Shown here piece by piece: positions 60,297-64,000 of a stretch of 64,000 nt of DNA; positions within the stretch are counted from its first letter, which is position 1; each line of letters begins with the position of its first letter. Under the pieces are notes generated by a model. That model saw only the letters and a program-made list of their open reading frames with translations, had not been told where the DNA came from and did not search any database. Location of the stretch: assembly GCA_964632995.1 (NCBI GenBank), contig CAZWDL010000017.1, positions 13,866 through 77,865 of the forward strand, given 5' to 3'. The stretch is from CAZWDL01 sp964632995. GTDB taxonomy: Bacteria; Bacteroidota; Bacteroidia; Chitinophagales; Saprospiraceae. The translations under genes were made by a program, and so were the position numbers.

Positions 60297-60848
60297 CTAA
60301 TCAATCAAAAGTCCCATGGAATACGTCTCATAAAACTGTCCGTCAATACGAGTATCTCTCCGGGTACATCCCTCCTTCTCAAAGCCAAAACGCTCGTACA
60401 GGCGAATGGCATTGGTATTATTGACAAGCACTTTCAGGTTGAGTTTTCGAATTACCCCGGAGTCCTTCGCCCAGTCGATCATGGCCTCCATCAGATGGGC
60501 GCCAATCCCTTTGCCCCAGTAAGTTTTCCGGACGGTAATGCCGAATTCGCCGTTATGCCGGAGCCGCTTTTTCGGGCTACCTTCCACGTGGAGCAGGCCG
60601 GCGATCTCGCCGTCCATTTCCGCGATAAGGGCCACCTGGTTAGGCGCCTGCCGGCTGTTTTCGATGAAGGTTTCTTCATCTTCTACACTCAGGTTGAACT
60701 CCCCGGGGCCAAAGGTGAGAAAGTCGGTTTCTCCGGCGACGGTCTGGACGTAGTTGAGCAGGGCGGGCGCATCCTGCTTTTCTGCTTCCCGGATGAGCAG
60801 CGGTTTGCCGGTTTTGGTGCTCAGATGCCGGGGGAATAAGTCAGCCAT
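60297..60848 (-). CDS. GNAT family N-acetyltransferase
   Basis: A 183-residue acetyltransferase started at MADLFPRHL (60846-60848), 10 bp after the DUF1080 stop; the longer frame runs back into that gene. Acetyl-CoA binding is shown by the motif A segment RKTYWGKGIGAHLMEAMIDWA (about 102-122) with the Q/R-x-x-G-x-G/A pattern, and the C-terminal NTNAIRLYERFGFEKEG is typical of RimI/RimJ-like enzymes. Acceptor unknown. Co-transcribed with the dehydrogenase gene (20-bp gap). Confidence 0.88.
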   Translation of the reverse strand: MADLFPRHLSTKTGKPLLIREAEKQDAPALLNYVQTVAGETDFLTFGPGEFNLSVEDEETFIENSRQAPNQVALIAEMDGEIAGLLHVEGSPKKRLRHNGEFGITVRKTYWGKGIGAHLMEAMIDWAKDSGVIRKLNLKVLVNNTNAIRLYERFGFEKEGCTRRDTRIDGQFYETYSMGLLID

Positions 60849-60858
60849 GGTTATAGGA

Positions 60859-61500
60859 TTAGTCAGGCAGCAAACGCACCATGATATCCTTAAAGTACAC
60901 CGTACTGCCCGGATCGTGCCCCTGCAGGGCAATGGTTCCGTTGGAAAGCAGGCGTCCTTTCATGCCGTCGGGGCGCTCCGGATTATCGGGTTCGGTATAA
61001 TCCACCACCTTTTTGCCATCGATCATCACCCTGACGTTTTTTCCATTGACGATGATGTATTGGGTAAACCATTTATTGTCCTGTGCGGGCGCCTCGCGCA
61101 CATCGTCGACAGCGTAAAGACCGCCGGTGCGTCGCCAGTCGGTATGCGAGTTATTCACCTGTACTTCGTAGCCTTTGGACGGCCAGCCCTCGTCCTGGTA
61201 TTCGGTGTGGAAGTATATACCTGCGTTTGAGCCGGGCAAGGTCATCACCTGGGCTTTAAATTCAAAATTCTTAAAATCATGGTTACCCACCGCGCCGTCG
61301 TAGAAGAGGTGGGCGCGGGGGCCGTTGGCAACGATGGCGCCGTCTTCCACTTTGAAGGTTTCGGGATTTTCGCTGACCCGCCAGCCGTTGAGGGTCTTGC
61401 CGTCGAATAAGGAAATCCATTCATCACTGCCTTGTTTTTTGGAAGTGGCGCAGCCGGCGAGAAGGCCAGCTGCGAAAAAGAGCATCAGCAGGTTTTTCAT
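60859..61500 (-). CDS. DUF1080 (3-keto-disaccharide hydrolase-like) lipoprotein
   Basis: A 213-residue lipoprotein from MKNLLMLF (61498-61500) with lipobox LLAGC. It shows the concanavalin-like DUF1080 fold: DEWISLFDGKTLNGWRVSE (about 24-42), IYFHTEYQDEGWPSKGYEVQVNN without the break, and GRLLSNGTIALQGHDPGSTVYFKDI-type end with the core ALQGHDPGSTVYFKDI. Members act on or bind glycosides, with some degrading 3-keto-sugars. First gene of the minus-strand group that runs on to DUF5690. Confidence 0.9.
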   Translation of the reverse strand: MKNLLMLFFAAGLLAGCATSKKQGSDEWISLFDGKTLNGWRVSENPETFKVEDGAIVANGPRAHLFYDGAVGNHDFKNFEFKAQVMTLPGSNAGIYFHTEYQDEGWPSKGYEVQVNNSHTDWRRTGGLYAVDDVREAPAQDNKWFTQYIIVNGKNVRVMIDGKKVVDYTEPDNPERPDGMKGRLLSNGTIALQGHDPGSTVYFKDIMVRLLPD

Positions 61501-61785
61501 AGATGACAGATGGTTTGGGCGATGAATATACAAAATCCATCCAAATTTTGACTTCCGGCTTCACTCGAAACAAAGGCAGAACAGCCTTTCCGAAACATAC
61601 AGGTTATTGATTTATAATACTTTGACTTCTTTTCTGTGCTTCCCGAAGGAAACAAATGTTCCAAAAAACGAGGTTCCATTTAGCCACAGGTATTCCAATT
61701 CTTGAAAAAGACAGGCTATCCTCCTGCCCGCTCTTGACGGTATCTTATTCCGAAATAACACCTGTATAACCAAAACCCTTATGAA

Positions 61786-63201
61786 ATGAAACGATCTGCA
61801 ATTGCACTGATTACTTTGATCAGCCTCCTGATTTTCACCACCTGCAATAAGGAGGAATCCCCTTCACCTGAACCGGAGCCGGAACCGGAACCGGTAGAAG
61901 CCATGGAACTGGAAGCCATTATCGAGAACACCCCGGTCGATCCGGATGCCATCGCGCTCGAGATCCTGGAAGAAACGAACTGGGAACAAACAGATTTCGA
62001 GCGGGAAGGAGAGGGCTGGAATCCTCCCGGCAATTTATTGAGTTTCGACAAGACCTTCCTGGCTGACGGCATCGCGCATTATACCTTTATCCTGAAGCTT
62101 GGCGACGGCGAACATGACAAAATCGGACTACACCGGATCGTTCGGGAATCCGGCGACGGGCAGCCGGAAACGTCCGGCACGGCATTGCTCCACCTGCACG
62201 GAGATGGCAACCAGTTCGCCACGGTCATGTTACCTGGGGTAGATGCTCCCGGCACGCCCGACGACGCCGGTCTGTCCGTCTATCTGGCCCGGAACGGGGT
62301 GGATGTCTGGGGTATCGATCAGGCCTGGGCGCTGGTGCCGGCGGCAGTGACTGACCACAGCTTTATGGAGGACTGGGGGCTGGACCGTCAAATCCGGGAT
62401 TCCCGGATCGCCGCGGCCATAGCCCGGATTCTCCGCTTCCGGACCGGCAGCGGTTTAGGCAAACTGTTTTTGTCGGGACATAGCAGCGGCGCCACGACCG
62501 GATACGCGCTTCTAAACCAGGAGGCCCTCCTTACGCCCAATCTCCGGCATGTAAAGGGTTTTGTTCCCATGGATTTTCCCGCCGGGTCGAATGACGAAAC
62601 TTTTATAGCCGGTATGTTGCAACGCTATGAAGACGTAACGGCCTTGATCGAAAGCGGCACGTATGCGGCCGCTTTTCCCTTCCAGTTGATCGGCAACCTG
62701 GCGACTTCTGATTCGAATGGAGATTCTCCTGTGATCCCCGGCTTTACAAACCGGCAGGCGGCGATCTTTATCTTTGCCGGCAGAGCAAACCCCCTCTCCC
62801 ATTTTCTGGCCGGAACCTGGGACGGTCCGGTTCCCACCGGTTTTCAATATGTCGATACGGATCAGGGACTAGCCATATACTTCAAGACCGTACCCTATCA
62901 GGCTGCCCGCTACCAGCAGGACAACGCGCTATGGCTCAGCGAGATCGAGGATGCGCCATGGGATGATCACTTCGGAGATATTGAGGTTCCCATACTTAGT
63001 GTGGATCCCGCCGGCGGATATGGCAGCCTGAGCGAGTACGGCACCAGCTTACTGGGCAGTTCGGATATCACGCACCTCGACATTCAATTACAAGCGGACG
63101 GTGAGGAAGCCCTGGATTACGGGCATATCGATATTTTCCTGGCCAATAACGCCGAAGAACTGGTCTGGCGACCGATACTGGATTGGATGGAAACCCGTTA
63201 A
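61786..63201 (+). CDS. Alpha/beta-hydrolase lipoprotein
   Basis: A 471-residue lipoprotein (lipobox IFTTC, Cys20) with a Glu/Pro spacer (PSPEPEPEPEPVE). The hydrolase core holds the nucleophile elbow GHSSGA (about 226-231, in LFLSGHSSGATTGY) after LLHLHGDGNQFATVM, which supplies the oxyanion region. VDPAGGYGSLSEYG and DYGHIDIFLANN near the end provide Asp and His candidates. It is most like secreted esterase-type hydrolases; substrate unknown. The ATG at 61786 is the only good start because the ATG six bases earlier meets a stop at once. Confidence 0.8.
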   Translation: MKRSAIALITLISLLIFTTCNKEESPSPEPEPEPEPVEAMELEAIIENTPVDPDAIALEILEETNWEQTDFEREGEGWNPPGNLLSFDKTFLADGIAHYTFILKLGDGEHDKIGLHRIVRESGDGQPETSGTALLHLHGDGNQFATVMLPGVDAPGTPDDAGLSVYLARNGVDVWGIDQAWALVPAAVTDHSFMEDWGLDRQIRDSRIAAAIARILRFRTGSGLGKLFLSGHSSGATTGYALLNQEALLTPNLRHVKGFVPMDFPAGSNDETFIAGMLQRYEDVTALIESGTYAAAFPFQLIGNLATSDSNGDSPVIPGFTNRQAAIFIFAGRANPLSHFLAGTWDGPVPTGFQYVDTDQGLAIYFKTVPYQAARYQQDNALWLSEIEDAPWDDHFGDIEVPILSVDPAGGYGSLSEYGTSLLGSSDITHLDIQLQADGEEALDYGHIDIFLANNAEELVWRPILDWMETR

Positions 63202-63285
63202 CAAATGCAGGCGGAGAGATTCATTTTAGAGCTTTTAGTTTAAATCCGGTTGATCGTCCAATTTGACTTTTTCCGAGAACGACTA

Positions 63286-63340
63286 GGGGACATGGGGACG
63301 AGGAGACATGGGGACTTGGAGACAGGGAGACTGGGAGAAC
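63286..63340. repeat. 8-bp-periodic G-rich array
   Basis: Units GGGGACAT, GGGGACGA, GGAGACAT, GGGGACTT, GGAGACAG, GGAGACTG and GGAGAACG follow head to tail with a strict eight-base period. On the plus strand such G-runs could form a quadruplex. The last units supply the left arm of the terminator below. Confidence 0.75.
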
Positions 63341-63403
63341 GACCATTCCTGGTGAACTCCTATGGTCAGTGGGTTTTCCTTCCCCCGCTCTCCCAGTCTT
63401 TTC
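63328..63403 (+). terminator. Terminator-like hairpin from the G-rich array
   Basis: AGACTGGGAGA (63328-63338) pairs perfectly with TCTCCCAGTCT (63389-63399), followed by TTTTC. The 50-base loop is long but the position, after the hydrolase gene, fits a stop signal. Confidence 0.55.
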
Positions 63404-63462
63404 AGGGCCAACGAGAATTTGGGATGCTACTGAAGACTTAAGTTAAAATAATTCTGTCCGGG

Positions 63463-63626
63463 TAAGTGCCTGGACAAATTAAATCACATATTATCTTGAG
63501 CGGCTTTTTGGCTTATACTTCGTTGAAAATACTCGTCGTAGCTAAGGCTATGCCTGCGTTTTTCGCCTCGTCTAAGCCAAAAATCCATCTCAATCTAATG
63601 GTGACCCAATTTTGTCCAGGCACTTA
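63463..63626. mobile_element. MITE-like 164-bp inverted-repeat element
   Basis: Perfect 16-bp terminal inverted repeats TAAGTGCCTGGACAAA (63463-63478) and TTTGTCCAGGCACTTA (63611-63626). Inside, GCTTTTTGGCTTA and TAAGCCAAAAATCC continue the pairing, as do TTGAG and CTCAA. The whole element can fold into one long imperfect hairpin. It has no ORF, so it could be a non-autonomous insertion element or a structured repeat. A possible TAAG/CTTA flank was not distinct from the repeat ends. Confidence 0.7.
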
Positions 63627-63659
63627 CTTAATCTGAACCTGTCTGGCATTGCCGGCCCC

Positions 63660-64000
63660 TTAGCTCCCCCCCTCCAGAATCTCCTTCACCCGCTGCGCCA
63701 CGATGCGTTCCTCGCCGGGATTCATCATCCAGGTAGTAATATCGAGTGATTCGCTGCCGCCCACCGTTTCAATGGAGGGATGGCCGTTGCGAAGTGCTTC
63801 GCGGACTTCGTTGGGCGTTATACCGACCTTGCTTTCATCCCAGCGGATGCGCAGGGAGGGCACGTGGTTAGCGATATCCGGCACATGAATTTCCGGCTCG
63901 ACGCCGGCGACGCTACCGGCGGCATCCGCGATGAGTTGTATCTGGGCCTCCCACAGTTTCCAGTCGGCCTCGTGATCGTGATTGATATAGCGTTCCAGGG
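63660..64000 (-). CDS. SelA-like PLP-dependent aminotransferase-fold enzyme, C-terminal part
   Basis: The last 113 residues of a protein that continues beyond the window. The frame runs from the edge (LERYINHDHEADWKLWE) without a start; the GTG inside it is not a beginning. IHVPDIANHVPSLRIRWDE, VREALRNGHPSIETVGG and WMMNPGEERIVAQRVKEIL match the C-terminal domain of the SelA / D-glucosaminate-6-phosphate ammonia-lyase-like group of PLP enzymes. In Bacteroidota without selenocysteine machinery such proteins act on amino sugars or amino acids. The PLP lysine lies outside the window. Confidence 0.8.
   Translation of the reverse strand, partial: LERYINHDHEADWKLWEAQIQLIADAAGSVAGVEPEIHVPDIANHVPSLRIRWDESKVGITPNEVREALRNGHPSIETVGGSESLDITTWMMNPGEERIVAQRVKEILEGGS

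Larger units (their letters stand above)
63202..63659. other. Gene-free region with G-rich repeat and hairpin element
   Basis: No ORF was supported. It contains an 8-bp-periodic G-rich array with terminator (63286-63403) and a 164-bp inverted-repeat element (63463-63626), described separately. Confidence 0.6.

Noticed and set aside
1..64000. tRNA, rRNA, prophage or transposase genes
   Set aside because: None was recognised on either strand; the repeats seen carry no transposase.

Overview
The window looks like a piece of a draft genome from a marine or activated-sludge type Bacteroidota, most probably class Saprospiria (Lewinella/Phaeodactylibacter/Saprospiraceae-like). Reasons: two SusC/SusD outer-membrane uptake pairs, a tricorn-type S41 protease, HYC_CC_PP and DUF5690 families, VCBS/ASPIC and BNR-repeat secreted proteins, an EAD11-like protein, and TANNTTTG-type promoter boxes rather than strong Shine-Dalgarno sites. 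I saw no rRNA, tRNA, CRISPR array or transposase gene. Ten Ns at 34283-34292 mark a scaffold gap, and both window ends cut genes.

Layout. 1-4.8 kb: end of a tricorn-like protease, a palindrome-rich gene-free stretch, an SDR, and a TPR protein with a TonB C-terminal domain. 4.9-7.7 kb: a hybrid histidine kinase. 7.8-11.2 kb: a CopB-type P-type ATPase and a sialidase-fold lipoprotein. 11.4-15.9 kb: SusD/SusC pair 1. 16.3-24.5 kb: a copper/silver-type RND efflux operon on the minus strand (HYC_CC_PP protein, CusA, TolC, CusB, frameshifted SHOCT protein). 24.7-31 kb: hemolysin III, an EAD11-like membrane protein, NamZ, and a large BNR-repeat exoprotein. 31.1-36.7 kb: M14 peptidase, GH51 arabinofuranosidase, a truncated SDR at the gap, DenD-like dehydrogenase and another SDR. 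36.8-39.2 kb: M48-like protein, zinc-ribbon/TM2 protein and a TIR protein in one operon. 39.6-47.5 kb: a minus-strand organophosphorus operon. It holds two calcineurin-type phosphatases (one broken), a PhoD-like phosphatase, a GDPD-like enzyme, a PhnZ-like diiron protein, an FAD oxidoreductase and a phosphonatase-like hydrolase. 47.8-55.9 kb: VCBS/ASPIC lipoprotein plus SusC/SusD pair 2. 56-61.5 kb: two secreted proteins, DUF5690 transporter-like protein, phosphonate-type alcohol dehydrogenase, GNAT and DUF1080. 61.8-64 kb: an alpha/beta-hydrolase lipoprotein, a 164-bp hairpin element and the end of a SelA-like PLP enzyme.

How the parts work together. Copper handling is one theme: CopB at the inner membrane and a three-part RND pump. 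Phosphorus scavenging is the second: the 39.6-47.5 kb operon plus the DUF5690/dehydrogenase pair at 57.7-60.3 kb look like two halves of an aminophosphonate and phosphate-ester system. Polymer uptake (SusCD, GH51, NamZ) is the third.

The most unusual non-coding signal is the density of palindromic and 7-bp-periodic repeats at gene ends, several of which build terminator-like hairpins. All family names come from reading motifs by eye; no database search was run.
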